In this document: positions 17,871 through 25,709 of the stretch, piece after piece
How the letters are laid out: every line of letters starts with the position of its first letter
Position numbering within the stretch: position 1 is the first letter of the stretch
NCBI RefSeq assembly: GCF_016793825.1
Contig: NZ_JAEULM010000019.1
Location: forward strand, 307,390 to 371,389
Origin: Sphingopyxis sp.
Lineage (GTDB): Bacteria > Pseudomonadota > Alphaproteobacteria > Sphingomonadales > Sphingomonadaceae
Length of the DNA stretch: 64,000 bases
Reading direction: 5' to 3'
Position numbers and translations under genes: made by a program
The notes under the pieces: model-generated
What the model was told of the DNA's origin: nothing
The model's database searches: none
The model's input: the letters and a program-made list of their open reading frames with translations, nothing else

Positions 17871-17962
17871 CGTGCCACATGCGGGCGTCAGGGGCGCTCG
17901 CAGGTCAGGTGCGTCCCATTGTCGCGTGCCTGCCGCACGCTACCAATAGGGGACATCCTGAC

Positions 17963-20900
17963 ATGAAACTTCGTTATTCGATCGCCGCTAGCCTGATGGC
18001 TATCAGCGTCGCCACCGTCGTTGCCGCGCCTGCCCAGGCGCAGCAGATCACGACCGGTATCCAGGGCCAGGTCAGCGATGACAGCGGCGCCGCGGTCGGC
18101 AACGCGACCGTCGTGATCACCGACACCCGCACCGGCTCGGCGCGCTCGATCACCACCGGCGCCGATGGTCGCTTCGTCGCCACCGGCCTTGTCACCGGTG
18201 GCCCTTACACCATTGCGGTGACCGCCGACGGCTTCGAAGGCCAGACCATTCAGGACGTCAACACCTCGCTGCAGGGCAACACCGATCTGCGCTTCCAGCT
18301 CGCTTCGGGCGGCGGCGAGATCGTCGTCACCGGCTCGCGCGTCAAGGTCACGCAGCTTGCCGTCGGACCGGGCACCAGCTTCACCACCGAAGTGCTGCAG
18401 AGCGCGCCTTCGTTCAACCGTGACGTTCGCGACATCATCCGCCTCGACCCGCGCGTCAGCCTCGACCGCGATGATGGCGGTTCGGGCCAGGATCGCATTT
18501 CGTGCCTCGGCGGCAACGACCGCGGCAACGCCTTCACCGTCGATGGCATCAGCCAGGGCGACGTCTATGGCCTGAATGACACGGGTTTCTCGTCGCGCAG
18601 CTCGACCCCGATCCCCTATGACGCGGTTCGCGAAACGCAGGTGCAGTTCGCGCCGTTCGACGTCGATTATGGCGCCTTTACCGGCTGTGCGATCAACGTC
18701 GTCACCAAGTCGGGTACCAACGACTATCATTTTGGCGGTTTCTTCGAATATTCGGACAATGGCCTGCGCGGCAACAGCGTCCGCGGGCTACCCGTGGCCG
18801 GTATCGAGCCCGAAAAGCGCTGGGGTGTCTGGGCCGGTGGTCCGATCATCAAGGATCGCCTGTTCATTTTCGGTGCTTATGAACATCAGGAAGCCGGCCA
18901 GTCGCAGGATGACGGTCCGACGGGTGCCGGCTATGCCAACCCGCAGACGGGCATCTCGGTCGAGCAGTTCAATGAGATTTCGCAGGTCCTGAAGGACGTG
19001 TACGGTGTCGATACCGGCCCGCTGGTAACCAGCCGTCCGTTCAAGAACGACCGCTATTTTGGTCGCCTCGACTGGCAGATCACCGACAACCATCGTTTCG
19101 AGGCTACCTATCAGCGCCTCGAAGAAGCATCGACCCGTCCGGACGACCTGTTCACGGGATCGTCGCCGCAAGCCATCGGTCTCAACACCTTCTATCTCAG
19201 CGGCACCAAGTCCGATTATTATTCGGGTCGCCTCTATTCGCAGTGGTCGGATAATTTCTCGACCGAACTGCGCTATTCGCACTCGAAGGTTATCGATCGT
19301 CAGGATCCGATCGGCGGCGGCGAAGCGCAGTCGGGCAATCCAATCCCGCGCATCATCGTCGGCATCGACAACGCGACCGGCATCGACGGCGCCGTGCTCG
19401 CCGGTCCGGGCAACTCACGCTCGGCCAACGACCTGCAGACGCGCATCGATCAGTATCGCGCCGTCGCCAAGCTGGTCGCGGGCGCCCACACGCTCAAAGT
19501 CGGCGCCGAACTGAACCGCGCGGACCTGTTCAACCTGTTCGTGCAGAACGCGACCGGAACGCTGGTGTTCCGCAATATCAACGACCTGCGCGCCGGCCTG
19601 CTGTCGCCGGGTTTAGGTAGCAACCAGACCTCGACGACCCCTGCAAACGTCATCGCGGGGAACACCGAGGGCGCCTTCGGCAACTTCTCGGCCACCGGCG
19701 ACGTCAATGACGCGGCCGCAGCCTTCAAGCGCAGCATCTATACGATCTTCGCGCAGGACGAGTGGGAGATCAGCAGCCAGCTCAACGCGGTCATCGGCGT
19801 CCGTGCCGACTGGTATGATGGCGGCCGACCCAAGCTGAACTCGGTGTTCCTCCGCCGCTACGGCTTCCCGAACACGACCGGCTTCAGCAGCCTTGCACCG
19901 GTCATCATGCCGCGCGTCGCGCTGACCTATGACATGAACGACTTTGCAGTCTTCGGCCGGCCCAAGATCAGCGCCGGTGTCGGCATCTTCTCGGGCGGCG
20001 ATCCGGTCGTCTGGTTCGGCAACGCCTTCCAGAACGACGGTCGCGGCTTCGCCACGGGTACGACGCAGGACGCGGCTTGCGGCCTCGCCGCCGGACAGCA
20101 GCTCGACGTCGTCGTCAACGGCCAGTTCACCGGCGTTCCCACCTGCTTCCAGCAGTCGGCATCGGCCAGTGCGGCAGCGGGTCTGGGCGACACCCAGTCG
20201 GTCAGCCCGAACATCAAGATGCCGACGGTGCTGCGCGCCAACATCGGCTTCACGTCGGAGCTGAACTTTGCCTCCTCGGGCTTCTTCAGCGGCTGGAACC
20301 TGAACCTCGACTATATCTACAGCAAGTATCGCGACCCGCTGACAATCGTCGATCTGTCACAGACCGTCGATGCCCGCCTTGGTCTCAACGGCTACACCAT
20401 CGACGGTCGCCCGATCTATCGCGCGATCGACCCGAATGTTGCCGGCTGTACCGCTCGCCTTGTCGGCTTGAACCCCGGCCCGGTATACGAGAACGTCAAC
20501 ACGGCCTGCTTCAACACCAGCCGCGATGACGAACTGCAACTGACCAACGCGGGCAGCTATCGCAGCCACATCGCATCGTTCATCCTGTCGAAGACCTTCA
20601 ACGGCGGACTGTTCACGGAAAATGGCAACGTCGATTTCAACATCGGCTACAGCTACACCGATGCGCAGGATCGTCGGAACATGTATAACTCGACGGCCGG
20701 GTCCAACTATGACCTGACCGCCGCGTTCGACCGCCAGAACCCGGCCGCATCGCGCGGCTTCTTCAGCAGCAAGCACAATATCTCGACCCGCCTGGCTTTC
20801 CGCGAAGAATTCTTCGAGGATCTGTCGACGCGCTTCGCGATCAGCTTCATCGCACGGTCGGGCCGTCCATACAGCCTGACCTTCTCGGGCGGCAGCGTGT

Positions 20901-21403
20901 TCAACGACAGTGTGTCGGGCACTGAAAACGCGCTCGCCTATCTGCCGACCGGGATCAGCGATCCAAACATCTCGCCCAGCTCGAACATGACGGCAGTCCA
21001 GAATCTGGCCGACTTCGTCAGCGGTCTGAGCTGTGCGAAGAAATATGTCGGTCAGACGATCGCGCGGAACACCTGTTCGAACGACTGGTACTTCGACATG
21101 GACCTGTCCTTCTCGCAGGAAATTCCGGGTCCGGGCCACCTGTTCGGGAAGAAGGACAAGCTGAAGCTGTACGCGACGATGGACAACTTCCTGAACTTCC
21201 TCGACGACAACTGGAACGTCCAGCGCCGCCGCAACTTCTCGGGTCTTCAGGACATTGCGTCGCTGTCGACCGCAGGCGTGGACGCGCAGGGCCGCTACAT
21301 CATCACCGGCTTCAACGGCGCGGCCGACTATGCTGCCGACAACGGCATCAACGTCAGCTCGTCGGTGTGGCGTCTGAAGGTTGGCGTGTCGTACGAATTC
21401 TGA
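17963..21403 (+). CDS. Oar-like TonB-dependent receptor
   Basis: Large outer membrane receptor, 1146 residues. A Sec signal peptide ends at AQA-QQ (about residue 27). A carboxypeptidase-regulatory-like domain (about 28-105, IQGQVSDDSGAAVGNATVVI) precedes the plug (about 130-260, with NAFTVDGISQGD and VVTKSGTNDYHFGGFFEY) and a long beta-barrel ending in Phe (VGVSYEF). This layout is that of Oar-family transporters rather than classic siderophore receptors. Substrate is unknown. The ATG at 17963 was chosen because the signal peptide begins there. It has its own terminator and no partner genes adjacent. Confidence 0.92.
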   Translation: MKLRYSIAASLMAISVATVVAAPAQAQQITTGIQGQVSDDSGAAVGNATVVITDTRTGSARSITTGADGRFVATGLVTGGPYTIAVTADGFEGQTIQDVNTSLQGNTDLRFQLASGGGEIVVTGSRVKVTQLAVGPGTSFTTEVLQSAPSFNRDVRDIIRLDPRVSLDRDDGGSGQDRISCLGGNDRGNAFTVDGISQGDVYGLNDTGFSSRSSTPIPYDAVRETQVQFAPFDVDYGAFTGCAINVVTKSGTNDYHFGGFFEYSDNGLRGNSVRGLPVAGIEPEKRWGVWAGGPIIKDRLFIFGAYEHQEAGQSQDDGPTGAGYANPQTGISVEQFNEISQVLKDVYGVDTGPLVTSRPFKNDRYFGRLDWQITDNHRFEATYQRLEEASTRPDDLFTGSSPQAIGLNTFYLSGTKSDYYSGRLYSQWSDNFSTELRYSHSKVIDRQDPIGGGEAQSGNPIPRIIVGIDNATGIDGAVLAGPGNSRSANDLQTRIDQYRAVAKLVAGAHTLKVGAELNRADLFNLFVQNATGTLVFRNINDLRAGLLSPGLGSNQTSTTPANVIAGNTEGAFGNFSATGDVNDAAAAFKRSIYTIFAQDEWEISSQLNAVIGVRADWYDGGRPKLNSVFLRRYGFPNTTGFSSLAPVIMPRVALTYDMNDFAVFGRPKISAGVGIFSGGDPVVWFGNAFQNDGRGFATGTTQDAACGLAAGQQLDVVVNGQFTGVPTCFQQSASASAAAGLGDTQSVSPNIKMPTVLRANIGFTSELNFASSGFFSGWNLNLDYIYSKYRDPLTIVDLSQTVDARLGLNGYTIDGRPIYRAIDPNVAGCTARLVGLNPGPVYENVNTACFNTSRDDELQLTNAGSYRSHIASFILSKTFNGGLFTENGNVDFNIGYSYTDAQDRRNMYNSTAGSNYDLTAAFDRQNPAASRGFFSSKHNISTRLAFREEFFEDLSTRFAISFIARSGRPYSLTFSGGSVFNDSVSGTENALAYLPTGISDPNISPSSNMTAVQNLADFVSGLSCAKKYVGQTIARNTCSNDWYFDMDLSFSQEIPGPGHLFGKKDKLKLYATMDNFLNFLDDNWNVQRRRNFSGLQDIASLSTAGVDAQGRYIITGFNGAADYAADNGINVSSSVWRLKVGVSYEF

Positions 21404-21427
21404 TCGAACGACGCAGGCAAGGGATTG

Positions 21428-21458
21428 GGGCGCGGAAGGCAACTTTCGCGCCCTTTTT
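21428..21458 (+). terminator. Rho-independent terminator after the TonB receptor
   Basis: GGGCGCG (21428-21434) pairs with CGCGCCC (21447-21453), followed by TTTTT. Confidence 0.88.
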
Positions 21459-21504
21459 CTTGCCCGGATGAAATAGGGGGGACGCCCCTTGGGGCGCCGG
21501 TCGG

Positions 21505-21915
21505 TCAGCCCGCTGCGAGCCGGCGGGCGGTGTCCTGGACAAGCGCGATCATGTTGGGGACGCCCTGCGTGCGGTTCGACGAAAGCTGGCGGGTCAGGTC
21601 GAAGGGTGCGAGGCGCGCAGCGACGTCCATGTCCGCGACCTCGGCGGCGGCCTTGTCCTGCACGGCGGCCAGCACGAGCGCGACGATTCCCTTGGTGATC
21701 GCGGCATTGCTGTCGGCAAGAAAATGCAGGCGGTCGCCCGCCTGCGGCACCGGATAGACCCAGACGCTCGCCGAACAGCCGCGCACCAGCGTCGCGTCGG
21801 TCTTGAGCGCGTCGGGCATCGGCTCGAGCTCGCGGCCGAGCTCGATCAGCAGGCGATAGCGATCGTCGCCATCGAGAAAGTCATATTCTTCGAAAATATC
21901 ATCGAGACTGCGCAT
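21505..21915 (-). CDS. sufE: SufE family sulfur-transfer protein
   Basis: Sulfur acceptor that stimulates the cysteine desulfurase SufS in Fe-S cluster assembly. The 136-residue protein has the conserved Cys47 in RGCSASVW on the expected exposed loop, and the fold blocks DIFEEYDFLDGDDRYRLL and LAPFDLTRQLSSNRTQGVPNM are standard. No other suf genes are nearby. Its start lies about 200 bases from the divergent small secreted protein gene. Confidence 0.95.
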   Translation of the reverse strand: MRSLDDIFEEYDFLDGDDRYRLLIELGRELEPMPDALKTDATLVRGCSASVWVYPVPQAGDRLHFLADSNAAITKGIVALVLAAVQDKAAAEVADMDVAARLAPFDLTRQLSSNRTQGVPNMIALVQDTARRLAAG

Positions 21916-22112
21916 CGCCGCGCCCTCGCATGTTTGGGACCGCGTTGGAAGTCCCGGCGGCCACGCCGCGATACGACCCGGATTACGGCTTTGTCACGGC
22001 GCGGCCACCCCCTCGTCGGACGGCAGCGCGTAACAAGGGATTGTTCGCGGAAGAGACATCCCCCTGCCCCGACCACCGAACCTAGTGATTTCATCTCTAT
22101 GGAGTGAAGAAT

Positions 22113-22391
22113 ATGGCACGCTTTCGTACCCTTGTCGGTCTCGGCCTTGCCTCGACCATGCTGATCACCGCGCCCGTCTTTGCGGCCGCGACGACTGCCA
22201 AGCCCGCCGCCAAGCCGGTGGCGCACGCCCAGGCGAAGCCCGCGGCGACCAAGGTAGCCACCGCACCGGCGCGCACCGCCACCGCCAAGCCACGCGGCCG
22301 CATGGTCACGGCCCGCCTCGCGAACGGCAAGACGGTGACCTATGATTGCTCGCTAGCGGGTAACAAGACCAAGCAGGCCTGCAAGGGCTGA
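22113..22391 (+). CDS. Small secreted Ala/Lys-rich protein of unknown function
   Basis: A 92-residue protein with a clear Sec signal peptide (MARFRTLVGLGLASTMLITAPVFA, cleavage expected near residue 25). A low-complexity Ala/Lys/Pro linker (about 28-65) follows, then a short C-terminal segment with two cysteines (YDCSLAGNKTKQACKG) that could form a disulfide. Start ATG 22113 is preceded by GGAG at 8 bases; an in-frame GTG at 22104 is possible. I do not recognise a family. It is probably periplasmic, and it is convergent with the psp operon. Confidence 0.75.
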   Translation: MARFRTLVGLGLASTMLITAPVFAAATTAKPAAKPVAHAQAKPAATKVATAPARTATAKPRGRMVTARLANGKTVTYDCSLAGNKTKQACKG

Positions 22392-22446
22392 CGGTCCACC
22401 GTCCGGGTTTTTTGCCCACCCTACTTTCGGGGCTGTATGGCCCGTC

Positions 22447-22480
22447 GGGACCGCATCGATATGTCGACGCGGTCCCGTTT
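22447..22480. terminator. Hairpin between convergent transcripts
   Basis: GGGACCGC (22447-22454) pairs perfectly with GCGGTCCC (22469-22476); a T-rich GTTTCGTTTC tail follows on the plus strand. A weaker stem (GACGG/CCGTC then CGGGTTTTTT) lies at 22390-22413. Together they probably end the plus-strand transcript and insulate the psp operon. Confidence 0.65.
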
Positions 22481-22500
22481 CGTTTCTTGGGGTCAGGACC

Positions 22501-22755
22501 CTAAAGATCGACGCCCGCCGCGATGGCTTCAAGCTTGCGCAGCCTCTCCTTGAGGTCGGCGATCTCGATCCGCGATCCGGCGTGCGGCACCGTGGGGTCC
22601 TGCGCCAGACCATGACCGGCGGCGAGCTCCTCGCGCTTGAGCTGGATCCAGTCCCGCCAGCCGCGGAGTGCGACCAGGCTGACGATCATCAGTGCGCTCA
22701 GCGCCACGGCGGCGGGGATCAGGTTCGTCCAGAGATCGGAAGTGATGGCGGCCAT
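22501..22755 (-). CDS. Small membrane coiled-coil protein, last gene of the psp operon
   Basis: An 84-residue protein with one N-terminal membrane segment (about 10-30, LIPAAVALSALMIVSLVAL) and a short cytosolic coil ending RIEIADLKERLRKLEAIAAGVDL. The R-x-x-x-L-R-K-L-E pattern matches the coil of PspB and of its upstream neighbours, but the LERI core has become LEAI, so this is the most diverged member of the set. Ribosome-binding site AAGGAGC is 8 bases upstream; the gap to the preceding gene is 27 bases. Function unknown; a role in phage-shock signalling is inferred from location. Confidence 0.8.
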   Translation of the reverse strand: MAAITSDLWTNLIPAAVALSALMIVSLVALRGWRDWIQLKREELAAGHGLAQDPTVPHAGSRIEIADLKERLRKLEAIAAGVDL

Positions 22756-22782
22756 GTCGCGGCTCCTTCTTCGTCACATGTC

Positions 22783-23052
22783 TTAAGGAAGGGAACGGTC
22801 GCGCAGATTCTCGATCTCCTGATCGAGCGTCACGGCGCGATTGTTGTCGGTGGCAATGCGTTCGAGCACCTGGATGCGATCCTTGAGCGCGCGAATCTCG
22901 GCCTGCAGCGTCTTGGTTTCGGCGTCGCTACCGGCATTGCCGACGAAAAATTCATTGCCATGTCGGTCGCGGCGAATGCCGTGCTTGGCGCGGATAATGC
23001 TGCCGATCGTCACTATGAGGACGATGCCGAGAACCATTTCAAACGGGCCCAT
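22783..23052 (-). CDS. Small membrane coiled-coil protein with PspB-like LERI motif
   Basis: An 89-residue protein: N-terminal hydrophobic helix (about 3-18, PFEMVLGIVLIVTIGS), a positively charged RAKHGIRRDRHGNEF stretch, then a coil LQAEIRALKDRIQVLERIATD and a polar end DQEIENLRDR. The RAKHG block is shared with the 99-residue protein encoded at 23669-23968 and the coil with all the others, so it is a paralogue in the tandem set. It follows the preceding gene by 23 bases. No known function. Confidence 0.83.
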   Translation of the reverse strand: MGPFEMVLGIVLIVTIGSIIRAKHGIRRDRHGNEFFVGNAGSDAETKTLQAEIRALKDRIQVLERIATDNNRAVTLDQEIENLRDRSLP

Positions 23053-23075
23053 AAGGGAGTTCCTTTCGTCTTTAT

Positions 23076-23324
23076 TCAGTTCAGCGGCGCGTCGCGAAGC
23101 TTCTCGATCTCTTCGGCGACATCGACACCGCGATCGGTAGCGATGCGTTCGAGGACGCGGACGCGGGCTTCGAGCCGTTCGGTGTGCGCCGCATATTGGG
23201 CGGCCTTCTCGGCGGTCATTTCGGACTGCTTCTCGATCATCCGCTGTTGATGCTTCGTCCAGGCGACGAAACCGCCGAGGATGAAGGGAGCGAGCGGGAT
23301 CAAAATCCAGATAGAGTCACCCAT
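23076..23324 (-). CDS. Small membrane coiled-coil protein with PspB-like LERI motif
   Basis: An 82-residue protein with a membrane segment (about 3-20, DSIWILIPLAPFILGGFVAW), then KHQQRMIEKQSEM and a coil TERLEARVRVLERIATDRG closing with VAEEIEKLRD. The ATG at 23324 follows GAAGGAT; a longer reading frame would run into the upstream gene and adds residues with no homology to the set. It shares the RVLERIATD core with its 89-residue neighbour downstream. Part of the psp operon by orientation and 13-base spacing. Confidence 0.82.
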   Translation of the reverse strand: MGDSIWILIPLAPFILGGFVAWTKHQQRMIEKQSEMTAEKAAQYAAHTERLEARVRVLERIATDRGVDVAEEIEKLRDAPLN

Positions 23325-23337
23325 GATGGGATATCCT

Positions 23338-23655
23338 TCAGTTGGCGGGGCGCCGCAGCGCCTCGATCTCATGGCTCAGCCGGTGGCCCTCGTCGGTGAC
23401 GATGCGTTCGATCACCGCGAGGCGGTCCTTCACCGAACCAAGCTCGGCGCGGAGCTGGGCATTTTCCTGGCTGATCAGCTTCACGCGCTCCATCGCCTCG
23501 TCGCTGGTCTTGGGATAGACGGCCTTGCCCCAGCTGTTTTCGAGCGGATAGCCATTCTTGACCCGCAGCCAGGTGGTGAAGACCCAACCGCCGACCCCGG
23601 CCAGGCCGACAATCGCGGCGACGGGGGCAATGGTGTTCAAAACATCGAGATTCAT
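23338..23655 (-). CDS. Small membrane coiled-coil protein with PspB-like LERI motif
   Basis: A 105-residue protein. The N-terminal membrane segment (about 7-30) runs into GGWVFTTWLRVKNGYPLENSWG, which is nearly the same as GGWMFTTWVRAKHGYPVENEWG in the adjacent upstream gene, so the two are recent paralogues. A coil with ENAQLRAELGSVKDRLAVIERIVTD follows and the tail is HEIEALRR. Thirteen bases separate it from its neighbour on each side. Function unknown; adaptor or sensor role in the Psp system is inferred. Confidence 0.85.
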   Translation of the reverse strand: MNLDVLNTIAPVAAIVGLAGVGGWVFTTWLRVKNGYPLENSWGKAVYPKTSDEAMERVKLISQENAQLRAELGSVKDRLAVIERIVTDEGHRLSHEIEALRRPAN

Positions 23656-23668
23656 CGTCTTGTCCCTC

Positions 23669-23968
23669 TCAGCGCAGACGGTCGATCTGGTCGGCGAGCT
23701 GCGCCGCCTGGCCGTTGCTTTCGGTCACGATGCGTTCGAGCACCGAGATGCGTTCCTCCAGCCGGCCGATCTGGCCCGAGAGTTTGGCATTGTCGCCCTC
23801 CAGCAGCGCGATTTTTCGATCAGCGTCGACATCGGTTCGATGAACCGTTCCACCCCATTCATTTTCAACGGGATAGCCGTGCTTGGCGCGGACCCAGGTC
23901 GTGAACATCCATCCGCCGACCGACAGAGCGATGATCGCGAGGACGAAGGTGGGACCAGCGAAATTCAT
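23669..23968 (-). CDS. Small membrane coiled-coil protein with PspB-like LERI motif
   Basis: A 99-residue protein directly after pspC. It has a membrane segment (about 5-24, GPTFVLAIIALSVGGWMFTTW), the GYPVENEWG juxtamembrane block and a coil RLEERISVLERIVTES ending LADQIDRLR. The coil aligns with PspB of the same operon (RLENRLHTVERIISAD), and the ending resembles that of PspC (RLADEIDALR). I see no catalytic motif. It begins the array of five small proteins that extends the core pspABC operon. Confidence 0.86.
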   Translation of the reverse strand: MNFAGPTFVLAIIALSVGGWMFTTWVRAKHGYPVENEWGGTVHRTDVDADRKIALLEGDNAKLSGQIGRLEERISVLERIVTESNGQAAQLADQIDRLR

Positions 23969-24009
23969 GTGTCTTCTCCCTGTTGCCCATTTCCTGCCGG
24001 GACGCCCGC

Positions 24010-24387
24010 TCAGCGGAGAGCGTCGATCTCGTCGGCAAGGCGGCGGTTATGGCTGGTGTAATATTGTTCGATGTCGGCGAGGCGGCGGTCGATGTCGCGG
24101 AAGCGCGACTTGATGTCGCGGGTCGAGGCGGTCGGGTTGCTGCGAACGCCCTGCCAGAATCTCGCTTCCTCATTCGAACCATAGAGCGCGAAGGGTTTCG
24201 GCGTTCCCATCCAGGCGATCAGGAAATAGGCGATGATGAGGACGCCCGATCCCATCAGGGTTCCGAGCACCGCGGCAACACGAACCCAGAGGACATCGAT
24301 GCCGGTGTAGTCCGCGATCCCGGCGCACACGCCGCTCCATTTCGCGTTCTGTTTGTCGAGGTAGAATTTCGTACGGCTGGCAGACAT
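24010..24387 (-). CDS. pspC: Phage shock protein C
   Basis: Inner membrane sensor of the Psp envelope-stress response that works with PspB to draw PspA away from PspF. The PspC domain is clear: SGVCAGIADYTGIDVLWVRV followed by a membrane helix (about 36-60). The cytosolic C-terminus forms a coil, RFRDIDRRLADIEQYYTSHN, with the end LADEIDALR, equivalent to the C-terminal coil of E. coli PspC. It starts one base after the pspB stop, so translation is coupled. Confidence 0.95.
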   Translation of the reverse strand: MSASRTKFYLDKQNAKWSGVCAGIADYTGIDVLWVRVAAVLGTLMGSGVLIIAYFLIAWMGTPKPFALYGSNEEARFWQGVRSNPTASTRDIKSRFRDIDRRLADIEQYYTSHNRRLADEIDALR

Positions 24388-24388
24388 C

Positions 24389-24667
24389 TCAGTTCCTCCG
24401 GCTCATGTTGTTTTCGAGTTGCGCCAGTTCTTCATCGCTCCGTACCGCAGGGCGGAAGTCGGGATGGTCGGCGCTGATGATGCGTTCGACGGTGTGCAGG
24501 CGGTTTTCGAGCCGGCGCGCCGTGTCGTACAGTTCGTCGAGCAGCTGCTCGTCCTCTCCGGTCAGCGTCTTGGCCTGCTTCCACTTGGTGACATAGTGGA
24601 GGATCAGCCAGGGCAGACCGAGGAAGATCGCAGGAACGACCACGATTGGGACGATTGCATCTTCCAT
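24389..24667 (-). CDS. pspB: Phage shock protein B
   Basis: Small inner membrane partner of PspC. The 92-residue protein has a helix VPAIFLGLPWLILHYVTKW (about 9-27) and a cytosolic coil LLDELYDTARRLENRLHTVERIISADHPDFR, which matches the RIQALESILDAEHPNWR end of E. coli PspB. A polar tail (RSDEELAQLENNMSRRN) is longer than in E. coli. It lies 12 bases after pspA and one base before pspC. Confidence 0.93.
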   Translation of the reverse strand: MEDAIVPIVVVPAIFLGLPWLILHYVTKWKQAKTLTGEDEQLLDELYDTARRLENRLHTVERIISADHPDFRPAVRSDEELAQLENNMSRRN

Positions 24668-24679
24668 CGGTCCAGCTCC

Positions 24680-25342
24680 TTATTTCTTGGCCTGCGCGGC
24701 TTTCAGCGCGGCGAGTTCGTCGGCGACCTTGTCGGCGGCCTGCAGTTCGGCGATTTCCTCGTCGAGCGACTTCTTGTAGCCGAGGCCCAGCGCATCGGCG
24801 CGGCCTTCGGCCTCGTCGACGCGGCGTTCGAGGATCTCGAAGCGCGAGAAGGCGTCTTCGACCCGGTCGCCGTTGGTCATTTCGCGAAGGCGATAACGAT
24901 TCTCGGCGCTTTCGAGGCGGTTGACGACGCTCGACTGCCGGGCGCGGGCTTCGCTGAGCTTCTTCTGCAGCTTCGCGATATCGGCCTCATAACCCTTGAG
25001 CGCATCGTCGAGGACGGCGATCTCGGCCTTCAGCTTTTCCGCCATGTCGCCTGCCTTCTGCTTTTCGACGAGCGCAGCGGTAGCCAGATCTTCGCGGTCC
25101 TTCGACAGCGCGAGTTCGGCCTTTTCCTTCCAGCTATCCTGCAGGCTTTCCAGCTTGGCGATGTGGCGGCGCATTTCCTTCTGGTCCGCAATGGTGCGGG
25201 CAGCCGACGCGCGGACTTCGACAAGCGTTTCGTTCATCTCGAAAATGATCTGGCGGATCATCTTTTCGGGATCCTCCGCACGGTCGAGCAGGTCGGTGAC
25301 ATTGGCGGCGATGATGTCGCGGGTCCGTGAAAAAATACCCAT
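24680..25342 (-). CDS. pspA: Phage shock protein A
   Basis: Peripheral membrane coiled-coil protein of the PspA/IM30/ESCRT-III family that stabilises the inner membrane and inhibits PspF. The 220 residues start with the amphipathic membrane-sensing helix GIFSRTRDIIAANVTDLLDRA and are otherwise almost entirely helical. EDPEKMIRQIIFEMNETL is the typical second block. The ATG follows AGGAG by 7 bases. A 13-bp hairpin and a small peptide gene lie between it and the promoter. Confidence 0.96.
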   Translation of the reverse strand: MGIFSRTRDIIAANVTDLLDRAEDPEKMIRQIIFEMNETLVEVRASAARTIADQKEMRRHIAKLESLQDSWKEKAELALSKDREDLATAALVEKQKAGDMAEKLKAEIAVLDDALKGYEADIAKLQKKLSEARARQSSVVNRLESAENRYRLREMTNGDRVEDAFSRFEILERRVDEAEGRADALGLGYKKSLDEEIAELQAADKVADELAALKAAQAKK

Positions 25343-25378
25343 TTGAAACTCCTGTCGAAAACTTGGGTCCTTGGAATG

Positions 25379-25421
25379 CTGGTGCCGGGGCGGGGCAAGG
25401 GGGAGAATGCCCCGGCACCAG
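25379..25421. promoter_or_regulatory. Large mRNA hairpin between the leader peptide gene and pspA
   Basis: CTGGTGCCGGGGC (25379-25391) pairs perfectly with GCCCCGGCACCAG (25409-25421) around a 17-base loop. No T-run follows in the direction of transcription, so it is more likely an mRNA processing or stability element than a full terminator. Confidence 0.75.
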
Positions 25422-25429
25422 TGTGTCGG

Positions 25430-25570
25430 TCAGGCCAGATGGCTGACCGCCGGGGTTGCTGCAGCGATGTCGTACAGAGCCTTTGGCTGGTCGATGACGC
25501 CGACGAAGATGGCCAGCGCTCCGAACGCGCTGAGCGCGAAAGTGGCGGCCTGGGCAAAAATCGTCTTCAT
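25430..25570 (-). CDS. 46-residue hydrophobic peptide, first gene of the psp operon
   Basis: A short protein starting MKTIFAQAATFALSAFGALAI, with one hydrophobic helix (about 5-26) and a polar end. It lies directly downstream of the sigma-54 promoter, with a strong ribosome-binding site (AGGAAGG, 7 bases). It could be a secreted or membrane peptide, or a leader that shapes expression of pspA through the hairpin after it. I do not recognise a family, and it has no counterpart in the E. coli psp operon that I know of. Confidence 0.72.
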   Translation of the reverse strand: MKTIFAQAATFALSAFGALAIFVGVIDQPKALYDIAAATPAVSHLA

Positions 25571-25628
25571 GGGTCTACCTTCCTTTTTTCGCTGCACCGG
25601 CACGCTCTGCGCCGGTTCGTAGATATCT

Positions 25629-25645
25629 TTGCAGGAGGCGTGCCA
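25629..25645 (-). promoter_or_regulatory. Sigma-54 promoter of the psp operon
   Basis: On the minus strand the sequence reads TGGCACGCCTCCTGCAA. The GG and GC doublets are separated by exactly 10 bases and the -24 element TGGCACG is a full consensus match. The start of transcription is expected near 25619, about 50 bases before the peptide ATG. Confidence 0.9.
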
Positions 25646-25709
25646 ATTGCAGGCAGCGGCGGAAAACCGCCAAACTTTGCATCCGAATCCTTCAATCTGA
25701 CGATTTGCC

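Noticed and set aside
17691-17962. Upstream extension of the TonB receptor reading frame
   Set aside because: The extra residues precede a clear signal peptide that begins at 17963, so the longer start would bury it.
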